Below, piece after piece: positions 51,148 to 59,503 of a stretch of 64,000 nt of DNA. Source of the stretch: Nocardia aurea (GTDB lineage: Bacteria; Actinomycetota; Actinomycetes; Mycobacteriales; Mycobacteriaceae); NCBI RefSeq assembly GCF_003123685.1, contig NZ_QCYJ01000107.1, forward strand, positions 34,698 to 98,697. The letters are read 5' to 3'. A program made the position numbers and the translations under genes. The notes beneath the pieces were generated by a model, which was not told the DNA's origin, did no database searches, and saw only the letters and a list, made by a program, of their open reading frames with translations. Position 1 is the stretch's first letter; every line of letters begins with the position of its first letter.

Positions 51148-51172
51148 CTGCACCGTCCTTCACCTGCGGTCC

Positions 51173-51207
51173 ATTATCAATTATACGATAATTTAATTAT
51201 GAAAACC
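51173..51207. promoter_or_regulatory. AT-rich promoter/operator of the 51147-47097 operon
   Basis: ATTATCAATTATACGATAAT then TTAATTATG. ATTATCAATTAT...ATAATTTAATTAT has internal dyad symmetry (ATTATC/GATAAT), as expected for a TetR operator; a TetR gene is just beyond on the same strand. Confidence 0.6.
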
Positions 51208-51291
51208 AGCAAAAGTCAATGCCGGTGCTGAGGCAGCACTCGGCCTTGTGCTAGCACCGTTTACCGGAAGGGTGTCGGGAGCGAGTCGCTC

Positions 51292-51957
51292 TCAGCTGGC
51301 GGCCGGCTCCGCACGCACGGCCGATGTTGTCGGGGCGAAAACCCCTTCGGTGAGAAGCTTCTCGATGGTGCGGATGGCCGATCGATGTCGTTCACCGGGC
51401 ACCTCGACGGTGAGCATCGTCACGCCGAAACTGATGATGCCGAACATGTCCGCCACATCGCGGGCGTCGACTCCTGGACTGAGTTCACCGGCTTCGGCTC
51501 CCTGCTCGATGATACTTCGATAGAACTCGTAATAGCTGTTGGTCGAGTGGCTGAGTGCGCGCCGCAACTCCGGATAGCGCGGGCCGTCCACTCGAACGCT
51601 GACAGAGAATTTGGCGAGGTCGGGCATCTCGTCGGTGACCACGATCGTCTCCTCGAGAATGGCGATGAGCTTTCCCTGGAGAGTGTCCGCGCGATTGGCG
51701 GCTCGTTCGAACCGCTCGAGCAGTTGGCCGGTGACTTCGGCAATTACAGCACTGACCAGTGCTTTCTTCGATTTGAAGTAGTAATAGACCGCGCCGCTGG
51801 TCAGCCCGCCATCTTCAGCGATCGCGTTCAGCGTCGCCTTGGCGTAGCCGTGCTCCCCGATCTGTTTCATGGTGATCGAGATGATTCGACGACGTGTAGC
51901 ATCCCCTACGGATCCGGTCGGCCGGCCTGGGCGTTTACCTGGTGGCACCGTCTGCAC
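51292..51957 (-). CDS. TetR-family transcriptional regulator
   Basis: A 221-residue regulator with a basic leader (PPGKRPGRPTGSVGDATRRR), an HTH at about 25-70 (YAKATLNAIAEDGGLTSGAV and YYYFKSKKALVSAV) and a helical ligand domain with FSVSVRVDGPRYPELRRALS. It lies 85 bp upstream of the AT-rich dyad at 51173 and is oriented the same way as the beta-oxidation operon beyond it. It is the best candidate in this half of the window for the protein that reads the AT-rich islands; ligand likely an acyl-CoA. Inference only. Confidence 0.9.
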   Translation of the reverse strand: MQTVPPGKRPGRPTGSVGDATRRRIISITMKQIGEHGYAKATLNAIAEDGGLTSGAVYYYFKSKKALVSAVIAEVTGQLLERFERAANRADTLQGKLIAILEETIVVTDEMPDLAKFSVSVRVDGPRYPELRRALSHSTNSYYEFYRSIIEQGAEAGELSPGVDARDVADMFGIISFGVTMLTVEVPGERHRSAIRTIEKLLTEGVFAPTTSAVRAEPAAS

Positions 51958-52042
51958 TCCCGATCTGCCGACACAGCATTCGAACAGTGTCGGCCGAATG
52001 TATTCAGCGGTCAGTTATTAGATTGCATCCTACTTCTTGTTC

Positions 52043-52816
52043 TCAGCCTGGCATAACGACGCCGGCGTCGACAACGAGCACCTGCCCCGTAACCAGCGCC
52101 GAGTCCTCGCTGGCGAAGAACACCGCGGTTCCGGTGAGATCCTCGGGAGTCAGGGTTCGCTTCATCGCGCTCATCGCGGTGATCGCGGCGATACGATCCT
52201 CGGGGACTTGCTTTTTGGTCGCGTCCGACACCGTGACACCGGGTGCGATGCAATTGACCCGGATATTCCACCGGCCGAGTTCGCCTGCTGACATCTTGGT
52301 AAGTCCCACAATGCCCCATTTGCTCCAGGCATACGCGTATGAGCTGATGCCGGAGAACTCGGCGGGAGGATTCTTCACATAGAGGTAGGCACCGGTCGAG
52401 GACACATTGATGATCGAGCCGCCGCCGCGCTCGACCAGGTGAGGGGTGGCGGCTCGGCTCATCAGCCAGGCACCGTGACAGTTGATGTCGAACACGCGCT
52501 TCAGGTAGTCGTAACTCTGATCGCCATAGTCCATGTCGTAGTAGAGGCCCGCGTTGTTGAGCAGGACATCCACCTGTCCGAAGCGCTCGACCACCTGGCG
52601 CACGCAGTCCTCGGTGGATTCCTCCGAAGCGACATCGGCCGCCACGAAGGTCACCTCGCCCAACTCCTCTAGTTCGGCAACGGCCGTTTTACCGCGTTCG
52701 GCGTCGATATCCACGATCGCCACCTTGGCGCCCTCTGCGAGGAACCGGCGCGCATAGGTCTTCCCGATGCCCTGCCCCGCGCCGGTGATGATGGCGACTT
52801 TGCCTTCTAATCGCAT
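52043..52816 (-). CDS. SDR oxidoreductase
   Basis: A 257-residue classical SDR: ITGAGQGIGKTYARRFLAEG, IVDIDAERG (acidic residue after strand 2, so NAD preference), LLNNAGLYYDMDYG, NVSSTGAYLYVKNPPAEFSG and the active-site SSYAYAWSKWGIVGLTKMSA. ATG 52816 follows the aldehyde dehydrogenase stop by 19 bp, so both are one operon. It could oxidise an alcohol to the aldehyde that the neighbour then oxidises. Confidence 0.92.
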   Translation of the reverse strand: MRLEGKVAIITGAGQGIGKTYARRFLAEGAKVAIVDIDAERGKTAVAELEELGEVTFVAADVASEESTEDCVRQVVERFGQVDVLLNNAGLYYDMDYGDQSYDYLKRVFDINCHGAWLMSRAATPHLVERGGGSIINVSSTGAYLYVKNPPAEFSGISSYAYAWSKWGIVGLTKMSAGELGRWNIRVNCIAPGVTVSDATKKQVPEDRIAAITAMSAMKRTLTPEDLTGTAVFFASEDSALVTGQVLVVDAGVVMPG

Positions 52817-52835
52817 GCTGTTTGCTCGCTTCGGA

Positions 52836-54296
52836 TCAGGATCGGTAGGTGATCGATTTGATTTCGGTGTATTCGTCCAGGCCCTCTGCGCCGTACTCGC
52901 GACCGATGCCCGATCGTTTGTAGCCGCCCCAGGGAACCTCCACCGCACTGCCGCCATTGACCCGGACCGCGCCGGTGCGTATGCGCCGCGCCAGCGAGAA
53001 CGCACGCCCCGAATCCGCGGACCAGACCGCGCCGGACAGGCCGTACCTGGAATCGTTGGCCAGCGCGATGGCTTCGTCGTCGGTATCGAAGCCGATGACC
53101 ACCCCGACCGGACCGAAGATCTCATCCTGAGCGATGGTGTCGCTGTTCTGGACGTCGGTGAGCAGAGTAGGCGAGTAGAAGTACCCTTTGGCCAGATGGG
53201 CTGGTCGGTTACCGCCGGTGACTACGGTGGCACCGGCACCGATGGCCGCGTCTACCATGCTGGTGACCCGGGCGCGTTGCTCATCGCGTATCAACGGGCC
53301 CATCTGGGTTGCCGGGTCCGCAGGATCTCCGACGACGATGCCGTCCAGGACCGTCTTCGCCACCTCGATGAACCGGGGGAGGATCGAACGGTGTACGAGG
53401 AGTCGAGAGCACAACCCGCAGCCTTGTCCGGCCTGCACGATCAAACCTGTCGCCGCTTGGGTGGCGACCTGCTCGACATCCACGTCGTCGCAGGCGATCA
53501 ACGCCGACTTGCCACCCAACTCCAACTGCACGCGCTTGATGGTCGGCGCAGCCTGCGCCATGACAACGGCACCGATCTGCTCGGAGCCGGTGAAGGAGAC
53601 CATGTCTACCCGGGGGTCGGAGGTCAGCGCCCTGCCGACTTCGGGGCCCCCGGTGACGATATTGAGCACACCTGGAGGTATTCCAGCTTCGGTGGCGACA
53701 TCACCGAGGAACAATGCCTGCAAAGGGGTGTACGGCGAAGGTTTGAGCAGAAGCGTGTTGCCCATCAGCAGCGCGGGCACGATCTTGGCGAGATTTATCA
53801 AGAAGGGGTAGTTGAAGGCAGTGATGGCGCTGACCACCCCAACCGGCTCGCGGACGAGAACTGCGGAGCCGAGGATGCCGCGACCACCGGGACCGGCGCT
53901 GACCAGGGGGGATAGCGGAGTGATCGCCTCACGCCGACGCGCCTCGTCCATGGCGAACCGGAAATGGTCCATGGCGATGCCGATGTGGGCGAGCCGGGCC
54001 AGGGCCCGGGTCGCCCCGCATTCGGCCACGATGAGATCTTCGAGTTGGTCTTGGCGCGTGATCAACAGATCGTGGAATCGCTCGAGCACGTCGCATCGCT
54101 CGTGCTGCGTCAGATCGGGCCAGGGACCGCTGTCGAACGCTGCGCGGGCTGCCGCGATCGCCGCTTCGGCCTCGCGGCTCCCGCCGAGCGGGACAGTGCC
54201 GATGATCTCCTCGGTTGCCGGATTCACCACCTCGGTGACATCGCCCTGTGTGACCAGCCAGTCACCGTTAATGTAGAGGCCCTTGTACTGGTGCAC
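52836..54296 (-). CDS. Aldehyde dehydrogenase
   Basis: A 486-residue NAD(P)-dependent enzyme, normal family length. Catalytic residues in place: Asn162 in FNYPFLINLA, Glu259 in LELGGKSALI, Cys293 in AGQGCGLCSRLLVH; also FTGSEQIGA and EIFGPVGVVIGFDTDDEAIA. Starts at GTG 54296 with GGAGC upstream. Oxidises an aldehyde to a carboxylate that the CaiB enzyme encoded divergently (54399) or the synthetase could convert to the CoA ester. Confidence 0.93.
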   Translation of the reverse strand: MHQYKGLYINGDWLVTQGDVTEVVNPATEEIIGTVPLGGSREAEAAIAAARAAFDSGPWPDLTQHERCDVLERFHDLLITRQDQLEDLIVAECGATRALARLAHIGIAMDHFRFAMDEARRREAITPLSPLVSAGPGGRGILGSAVLVREPVGVVSAITAFNYPFLINLAKIVPALLMGNTLLLKPSPYTPLQALFLGDVATEAGIPPGVLNIVTGGPEVGRALTSDPRVDMVSFTGSEQIGAVVMAQAAPTIKRVQLELGGKSALIACDDVDVEQVATQAATGLIVQAGQGCGLCSRLLVHRSILPRFIEVAKTVLDGIVVGDPADPATQMGPLIRDEQRARVTSMVDAAIGAGATVVTGGNRPAHLAKGYFYSPTLLTDVQNSDTIAQDEIFGPVGVVIGFDTDDEAIALANDSRYGLSGAVWSADSGRAFSLARRIRTGAVRVNGGSAVEVPWGGYKRSGIGREYGAEGLDEYTEIKSITYRS

Positions 54297-54319
54297 TGCC
54301 TCTTGCTCCGTTCATAGTG

Positions 54320-54360
54320 GACTAATCGACATAATCAATTATACAGTCAAATAGTATACC
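54320..54360. promoter_or_regulatory. AT-rich divergent promoter/operator
   Basis: GACTAATCGACATAATCAAT then TATACAGTCAAATAGTATAC, between the aldehyde dehydrogenase and the CaiB gene. Carries both a CTAATCGACATAAT and an AGTCAAATAGTATAC copy, in the same orientation; the latter matches islands 41622 and 61461. Confidence 0.6.
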
Positions 54361-54398
54361 GGCTCAGACGCCGGACGTCGGCAAACCGAGGAGATGAC

Positions 54399-55631
54399 AT
54401 GTCCCACCGCCCAATGGAGGGTGTTCGCGTGCTCGAGGTCTCGCAGTTCACCTTCGCGCCGGTAGCCGGCGCAGTGCTTGCGGACTGGGGAGCCGATGTC
54501 ATCAAGGTTGAACACGCCGAGACCGGCGACGCGCAACGCGGGCTGCGAACAGGGTGGAACGGTCAGTCGGTCGGCTCGTTCCATCCGATCATGGAACATT
54601 CCAACCGTGGCAAGCGCAGTATCGGCCTGGATCTCGGCACGGCGGGTGGGCGTGAGGTTCTCGATGAGCTTGCCAGGTCCTGCGACGTGTTCATCACGAA
54701 TTTCCTGCCGGACTCTCGCGCGCGACTGAATATCGATGTGGATGCGCTTCGCCAGGTCAATCCGCAGATCATTTACGTACGTGCCAGCGCTTTCGGTGAT
54801 AACGGACCCGAGGCGTCTCGAGGTGGGTTCGACTCGAATGTGTACTGGGCGAGAATGGGCAGCAGCGCGGGGTTGACGCCGGCCGACAGCCCGCGGCCGA
54901 TGTCGATGCCTGGGCCGGCGTACGGCGACACGATCGGCGGTACGACGATTGCCGGTGGGATCGCGGCGGCGCTGTTCTCCCGCGCGCAGACCGGTGAGCC
55001 TTCGGAATTGGACGTATCGCTACTCAGCGTCGGAGCGTGGGCAATGGGCCTGGCCGTGGATATCTCGTTGCTGACCGGGAACTCCCGGCCGATCGCGCCG
55101 CTGAGTGACGGTCCGGCCACCGCGCCGACGAATCCGCTGGCCGGTGACTATCGCACATCGGACGGGCGCTGGATCAACATCAGTTTCCTCCAACCGGGAC
55201 GCTACTGGCGGGATTTCTGCAAACACATCGGCCGGGCCGATCTCGCCGATGACCCTCGCTTCGATTCGGCCGAGGGGCTGATGGCAAACGCAGCAGCAGC
55301 GGCCGACATCCTGAGGGGTGAACTGGTGTCCCGATCGTTCGCGGAATGGATCGAGGCGTTCGGCACACTGGAAGGGCAGTGGGCGCCGGTCCAGAACAGT
55401 GTGGAGGTCGGTCTGGATGAACAGCTTCGCGCCAACGGGTACATCGTGACCGTCGATGACGCCGAAGGGCATCCGCGCCAGCTGGTCGCCAATCCGGTTC
55501 AGTTCGACCGCACGCCGCCGGCGTTGCGCCGGGCGCCGCAGTTCGCCGAGCACACCGATGAGCTGTTGCGCGAACTCGGGTACTGCGAGGAGAAGATCAT
55601 CGAGTTGAAGATCGAGGGGGCGGCGACCTGA
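54399..55631 (+). CDS. CaiB/BaiF-family CoA-transferase
   Basis: A 410-residue type III CoA-transferase: VRVLEVSQFTFAPVAGAVLA, DWGADVIKVEHAETGDAQRG, HSNRGKRSIGLDLGTAGGRE, and the likely catalytic Asp in PGPAYGDTIGGTTIAGGIAA. Second CaiB of the window; the two share only family motifs, so they likely act on different acids. GAGGAGA precedes ATG 54399. A 15-bp hairpin follows at 55814. Confidence 0.92.
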   Translation: MSHRPMEGVRVLEVSQFTFAPVAGAVLADWGADVIKVEHAETGDAQRGLRTGWNGQSVGSFHPIMEHSNRGKRSIGLDLGTAGGREVLDELARSCDVFITNFLPDSRARLNIDVDALRQVNPQIIYVRASAFGDNGPEASRGGFDSNVYWARMGSSAGLTPADSPRPMSMPGPAYGDTIGGTTIAGGIAAALFSRAQTGEPSELDVSLLSVGAWAMGLAVDISLLTGNSRPIAPLSDGPATAPTNPLAGDYRTSDGRWINISFLQPGRYWRDFCKHIGRADLADDPRFDSAEGLMANAAAAADILRGELVSRSFAEWIEAFGTLEGQWAPVQNSVEVGLDEQLRANGYIVTVDDAEGHPRQLVANPVQFDRTPPALRRAPQFAEHTDELLRELGYCEEKIIELKIEGAAT

Positions 55632-55813
55632 TCGTCCAGTGTGACGGTAAGCCCGAATGAGGGTCGATCGGCCAGAGGAAAGAACATGCGCAGGTGCAAC
55701 GGCAGTACTGCCCGGTCCGGGCGGCAATTGATCCCAACGCGGACTCGGAGCCACAGCGGATCAGGGATTCGCGAAAGCGCTGTCGGCGCCGCCGTTGTGA
55801 GAGTCGCCGTGTG

Positions 55814-55852
55814 GTCGGTGGCCGACGGGCGTGGGGTCCGTCGGCCACCGAC
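55814..55852. terminator. 15-bp perfect hairpin
   Basis: GTCGGTGGCCGACGG (55814-55828) pairs with 55838-55852; loop GCGTGGGGT. No T tract. It lies in the 296-bp gap between the CaiB gene and the NTF2-like gene, where I see no other feature. Confidence 0.5.
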
Positions 55853-55927
55853 CTCGAACGAGCTGTTCGGCACGCGCGATGTGCGCCGGTCTTCGATCTG
55901 GGAACCGACCGAGGAGGGGAGCGCTCG

Positions 55928-56428
55928 GTGACCTCCCCCGACGGGCTCGACGAATCTGTACTGTCGGCTGTGGCGAACGGTGAGATCGCGTGGTCATTCT
56001 TCGCCGCGTTGCGTGCGGGGCGATTCGACGAAGCTCTGGACCTGCTCGACGACGACGGCACCCACTGGGGCAGCTCCCACCCCTACCGCGAGCATCCGAT
56101 GATCGGTTTCAAGGCGAAACTGAGGCTGGTGGAGCAAGGGGTGCACACGACGCCGATGGGCTTCGTGCTCGTCGATCTCCTGACTCAGGGCGACAAGGTT
56201 GTGGTCGAACTGCGCAACGACGGGAAACTGCCCGATGGCCGGTCCTACGACATGGTCTACTGCTTCGTGCTGCGCATTGTCGGCGGACGCATCGTGAGTA
56301 TCCGGGAGTATGCCGACACCGCGTACAACCGCGACCTCAGGCCCGAGTTGTATTCCCGGGCCTCTCCGGTCTACCGCGCGCTAAACGAACAGGGAGTGAC
56401 CGTCTCCACTTACGACCACCTCGAATAG
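55928..56428 (+). CDS. NTF2/SnoaL-like protein
   Basis: A 166-residue alpha+beta-cone protein: NGEIAWSFFAALRAGRFDEA, LDLLDDDGTHWGSSHPYREH, DKVVVELRNDGKLPDGRSYD and MVYCFVLRIVGGRIVSIREY. SnoaL-like proteins act as small isomerases, cyclases, hydrolases or mere binding subunits. GTG 55928 has GAGGAGGGG eight bases upstream. A decayed relative is found at 28429-28984. Converges with the next SDR gene, 12 bp apart, with no hairpin between. Confidence 0.82.
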   Translation: MTSPDGLDESVLSAVANGEIAWSFFAALRAGRFDEALDLLDDDGTHWGSSHPYREHPMIGFKAKLRLVEQGVHTTPMGFVLVDLLTQGDKVVVELRNDGKLPDGRSYDMVYCFVLRIVGGRIVSIREYADTAYNRDLRPELYSRASPVYRALNEQGVTVSTYDHLE

Positions 56429-56440
56429 CGTCCGAGGGGA

Positions 56441-57163
56441 TCACCGCGGGACAATCGTGGCCGTGCTGATCCGTGCGGGGCTGGTCAGTACGTGCGCGAC
56501 CATGGCGGCATGCTCCGACGGATCGAGCTGGCGGCCGTTCATCTGCCCCTTTTCCAGCCAGGCGGCGCCGAAGCGGGCACCTTCCGGCTGTCGGCCGCGT
56601 ACCGAACTCGTGGTGGGCCCGATCGCGATGGTGCTGAACGCCACGTCGGGCTGTTCGTGCTGCCAGCACTGCACCATCCGTTCCAGCGCGACTTTGCTGC
56701 AGATGTAGGGGCCGATGCCGATCCACGGCGGCGAGTACGACGCGGAATCCGACGAGAGGTAGATGGCATTGCCTGTATTGGCTGTCAGATACGGCAGCGC
56801 GGCCTGGGTCACCAAGGCAGCGCCGATGACATTGGTGTCGAAGACGGCGTGCCAGTCCTCGACCGAGGCGTCGGCCATCTCGCCGAACTGGATCGCGCCG
56901 ACGGCGTAGACGACGGCATCGAGTCCGCCCAAACCGTGTACCGCTCGGCTGACCACCGCGGCGCAGTCGTCGGCGTCACGCACGTCGCAGCCGATGGCAA
57001 TCGTCGTTTCGGGAAACTCCCGGACGGACTCGACGAGTGCTTCGGTGTTCCGTCCGGCCAGGGCGACCCGCGCCCCGGCCCGCGCCAGATATTCTGCGAT
57101 GGCCTGCCCGATGCCACGGGATGCCCCGACCACCAGAACCCTCCGGTCGTCGATCTTCGTCAT
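56441..57163 (-). CDS. SDR oxidoreductase
   Basis: A 240-residue classical SDR: VLVVGASRGIGQAIAEYLAR, LAGRNTEALVESV, VVYAVGAIQFGEM (NAG replaced by YAVG), IYLSSDSASYSPPWIGIGPY and the active-site YICSKVALERMVQCW with Tyr and Lys. The C-terminal part is short. Transcribed leftward from the AT-rich island at 57174. The substrate cannot be deduced. Confidence 0.88.
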   Translation of the reverse strand: MTKIDDRRVLVVGASRGIGQAIAEYLARAGARVALAGRNTEALVESVREFPETTIAIGCDVRDADDCAAVVSRAVHGLGGLDAVVYAVGAIQFGEMADASVEDWHAVFDTNVIGAALVTQAALPYLTANTGNAIYLSSDSASYSPPWIGIGPYICSKVALERMVQCWQHEQPDVAFSTIAIGPTTSSVRGRQPEGARFGAAWLEKGQMNGRQLDPSEHAAMVAHVLTSPARISTATIVPR

Positions 57164-57173
57164 ATGGACCTCG

Positions 57174-57207
57174 CTATACAGTTAATTAGTCAGTTGGCAG
57201 ATTATCT
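57174..57207. promoter_or_regulatory. AT-rich promoter/operator, SDR side
   Basis: CAGTTAATTAGTCAGTT and GGCAGATTATC; TTAATTAG/TAGTCAG strings as in other islands. Ten bases before the SDR ATG on the minus strand. The rest of 57208-57523 contains only the 57334 block. Confidence 0.55.
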
Positions 57208-57333
57208 TGAAGCGAGACTATCCGAGGATGGGATGCTTTGCGTCTGTTGTGGATCGAGGAGGAGGGCGGTGCTCATCTCCGTGTTCGAGCTGGTTCGTCC
57301 GGTGGTCGTCGAGCGGTGGTTCTGTCATTGTCG

Positions 57334-57360
57334 GTAGTATATAATTGGCGTGCCAATATG
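57334..57360. promoter_or_regulatory. AT-rich promoter with ATTGGC dyad, P450 side
   Basis: AGTATATAATTGGCGTGCCA followed by ATATG; TATAAT is a perfect -10 hexamer (57340-57345), and ATTGGC-GT-GCCAAT is an inverted repeat overlapping the start region, a natural operator position. The P450 ATG is 165 bp further on. Confidence 0.5.
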
Positions 57361-57523
57361 TGACGTGTCTCTCGCGTAGGGATCGAGCACGTGGCAGCAG
57401 GTGTGTCAGTTCTTCGAACTGCCCCGGTGAATCTCCGGCCAGGAGTTGCGGAATGGCCGAGCTCAGCGTCCACGCGGTGCCGCTCGTCGCCGGTCCACAC
57501 GGAAAAAGGGAAAATAAGAGACG

Positions 57524-58774
57524 ATGAAGACTCAATCGACTGCGGCCGATCTCGCTGCGGAGGCGCGGTTGAACGACCCCGCGTTCTTCCTGGGGGACCC
57601 GTATCCGACATATCAGAGGCTGCGACGGGAGGCGCCGGTCTTCTGGTGTGAAGCCGGGCAGTTCTGGGCGTTGTCCAAGCACGAGGACATCGCATGGGTC
57701 GAACTGCGGCCCAACCCCCCCTTCACAACTACCCAGGGCCTGCACATTCCGGAAGCGGCCAGGACGGACCGTATCGGAGAGCGGGACCCGGGCGGGGCGC
57801 AGCAGACCGGCGTGTCGTTCATGAGTGATCCGCCGACCCACACCGCCTTTCGCCGTCTTCTCGGCACAGCCTTCACACCGAAGCTGATGATCGACCTGGA
57901 ACCGAGGGTGCGTTCGATCGTCAACAAGCTGCTCGACCAGCTTCCGGCGGGAGAACCGGTCGACTTCGTCGACGCGGTATCGGTCCCGCTGGCGGTCCAA
58001 GTGATCGGAGAGTTCCTTGGGGTCGCGGAAGAGGAATGGGACAACCTGGGTCGTTGGACCGACTCCTTCATGGGCTTCATCGGGGGCGGGCTCGCCGAAG
58101 GTGAGGAAACCGCCAATGCGGCCAAGGACATGCAGGAGATGTATGCCTTCTTCATCCAGAGCCTGGCGGATCGCAAGCAGAATCCTCGTGACGACCTGAT
58201 GTCCAAGGTGACAAAGTTGGAGATGGAGGGCGAACCCCTGTCCGAAGCCAGCCAATTGGGCATTTGCTTCTCGGTGCTGGCCGCGGGTAACGAGACGACT
58301 CGCAATACCCTCTCCGGCTCTATGGTGGCCTTCGCCGAGCACCCCGGCCAATGGGCCAAGTTGGTCGAGAATCCGGCACTGGCGCAAGGCGCGACCGAAG
58401 AACTCTTGCGGTGGGTCAGCCCCGTCACACACTTCGGACGGCGGGCCACCGAGCCGGTTGTCATCCGGGGACAGGAGATCGCGGAGGGCGACTTCGTCGC
58501 GATGCTCTACGGAGCAGCGAATCGTGACGAGGATGTGTGGGAAAACGCGAACGAATTCGACATCACCCGCAAAGATGCGCACAAGCACCTATCGTTCGGC
58601 TGGGGTCTGCATCGCTGCATCGGGCTCGCGCTGGGGCGTGCCGAGATCCGAATCACTCTCGAGGGCCTGGCCGAACGCTTCTCGAGCTGGGAAATCCCTG
58701 TCGCGCCCACGCGCAACCCTTCTGTGCTCGTCAACGACTACAAGAGCGTTCCGGTCGTTTTGAGGCGGCGCTGA
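57524..58774 (+). CDS. Cytochrome P450 monooxygenase
   Basis: A 416-residue class I P450: YPTYQRLRREAPVFWCEAGQ, SDPPTHTAFRRLLGTAFTPK, I-helix SVLAAGNETTRNTLSG, ExxR in EELLRWVSPVTHFGRRATEP and haem loop FGWGLHRCIGLALGRAEIRI with Cys365. Sequence-wise quite distinct from the P450 at 38956. It shares no operon with a ferredoxin. Followed by a very strong hairpin at 58843. Confidence 0.93.
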   Translation: MKTQSTAADLAAEARLNDPAFFLGDPYPTYQRLRREAPVFWCEAGQFWALSKHEDIAWVELRPNPPFTTTQGLHIPEAARTDRIGERDPGGAQQTGVSFMSDPPTHTAFRRLLGTAFTPKLMIDLEPRVRSIVNKLLDQLPAGEPVDFVDAVSVPLAVQVIGEFLGVAEEEWDNLGRWTDSFMGFIGGGLAEGEETANAAKDMQEMYAFFIQSLADRKQNPRDDLMSKVTKLEMEGEPLSEASQLGICFSVLAAGNETTRNTLSGSMVAFAEHPGQWAKLVENPALAQGATEELLRWVSPVTHFGRRATEPVVIRGQEIAEGDFVAMLYGAANRDEDVWENANEFDITRKDAHKHLSFGWGLHRCIGLALGRAEIRITLEGLAERFSSWEIPVAPTRNPSVLVNDYKSVPVVLRRR

Positions 58775-58842
58775 CCGCGGACCCGAACGCATCGATGGTT
58801 GGCTGTGCTGCCCTGCCGCCACCCAGCGGGGAGTACCGCACG

Positions 58843-58891
58843 ATACACGAACCGGCCGCCGCTGAAATTCAGCGGCGGCCGGTTCGTGTAT
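58843..58891. terminator. 23-bp perfect hairpin, 3-nt loop
   Basis: 58843-58865 (beginning ATACACGAACCGGCCGCC) pairs perfectly with 58869-58891; loop AAT. Situated between the convergent P450 and Rieske beta-subunit genes, it should terminate both. No T tract. Confidence 0.8.
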
Positions 58892-58936
58892 ACGATGCCA
58901 CGGTCTCGTAGGCGTCGTCGGAGACAGTCTGGTCAT

Positions 58937-59500
58937 TCAGAGAAAGAATGCGAGATTGGGAACTCCGAGGGTCGACTGAACCAGATAGATGTCCCGTCGG
59001 GCCAGGCGCCAACCCTGGAGCGTGCGGCGCACGAGATCGTCGCGTTCGGCCGAGACGATGTCGAGAGTGGCGACGTCGGCGTGGCTGCGGACGGCGAGCA
59101 CGTAACTGAGGACGCGGTACTCGGCCTCTCGGCTTCGATAGACGCGAACGTTCGACACATGCCGCTGTACCCGGGACGGCGGGTCGACCGCCCAGGCGTT
59201 GGGGGATTCGGTCGCGCGTTTGACACGTCGAACGAGTGAGCTGTATGTGTCGTCGAAATGAGCCATGCCGGTCGAGAAGCCGGGGCCCTCGGCGCGGTTG
59301 CGAGTCACCCTGACCGGCGCTCGGTACACCAGGTCCTCGGCGAGGGTGCGCAACCATTCGGTGAGCCGGTCGTTGTCGAGCAGTACCGCCTCATCGTCGA
59401 GGAATTCGTGCAATTCGGCGTGGAGCGGGTCGCCCGCCCGGATTCGCTCGTCCGCAGTCATGCCCGGATGGGTGTCGAGCGAGGTGTCGGTCGCCATCAT
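58937..59500 (-). CDS. Ring-hydroxylating dioxygenase beta subunit
   Basis: A 187-residue NTF2-fold subunit: LHAELHEFLDDEAVLLDNDR, LTEWLRTLAEDLVYRAPVRV, RNRAEGPGFSTGMAHFDDTY and SNVRVYRSREAEYRVLSYVL. The pattern fits the Ring_hydroxyl_B family, structural partners in alpha3beta3 Rieske oxygenases. Its start (ATG 59500 or 59497) is three to six bases after the alpha stop. Confidence 0.88.
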   Translation of the reverse strand: MMATDTSLDTHPGMTADERIRAGDPLHAELHEFLDDEAVLLDNDRLTEWLRTLAEDLVYRAPVRVTRNRAEGPGFSTGMAHFDDTYSSLVRRVKRATESPNAWAVDPPSRVQRHVSNVRVYRSREAEYRVLSYVLAVRSHADVATLDIVSAERDDLVRRTLQGWRLARRDIYLVQSTLGVPNLAFFL

Positions 59501-59503
59501 GTT

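Noticed and set aside
57218..58588. Minus-strand frame opposite the second P450 gene
   Set aside because: Antisense shadow; the plus-strand P450 has I-helix, ExxR and haem motifs in order.
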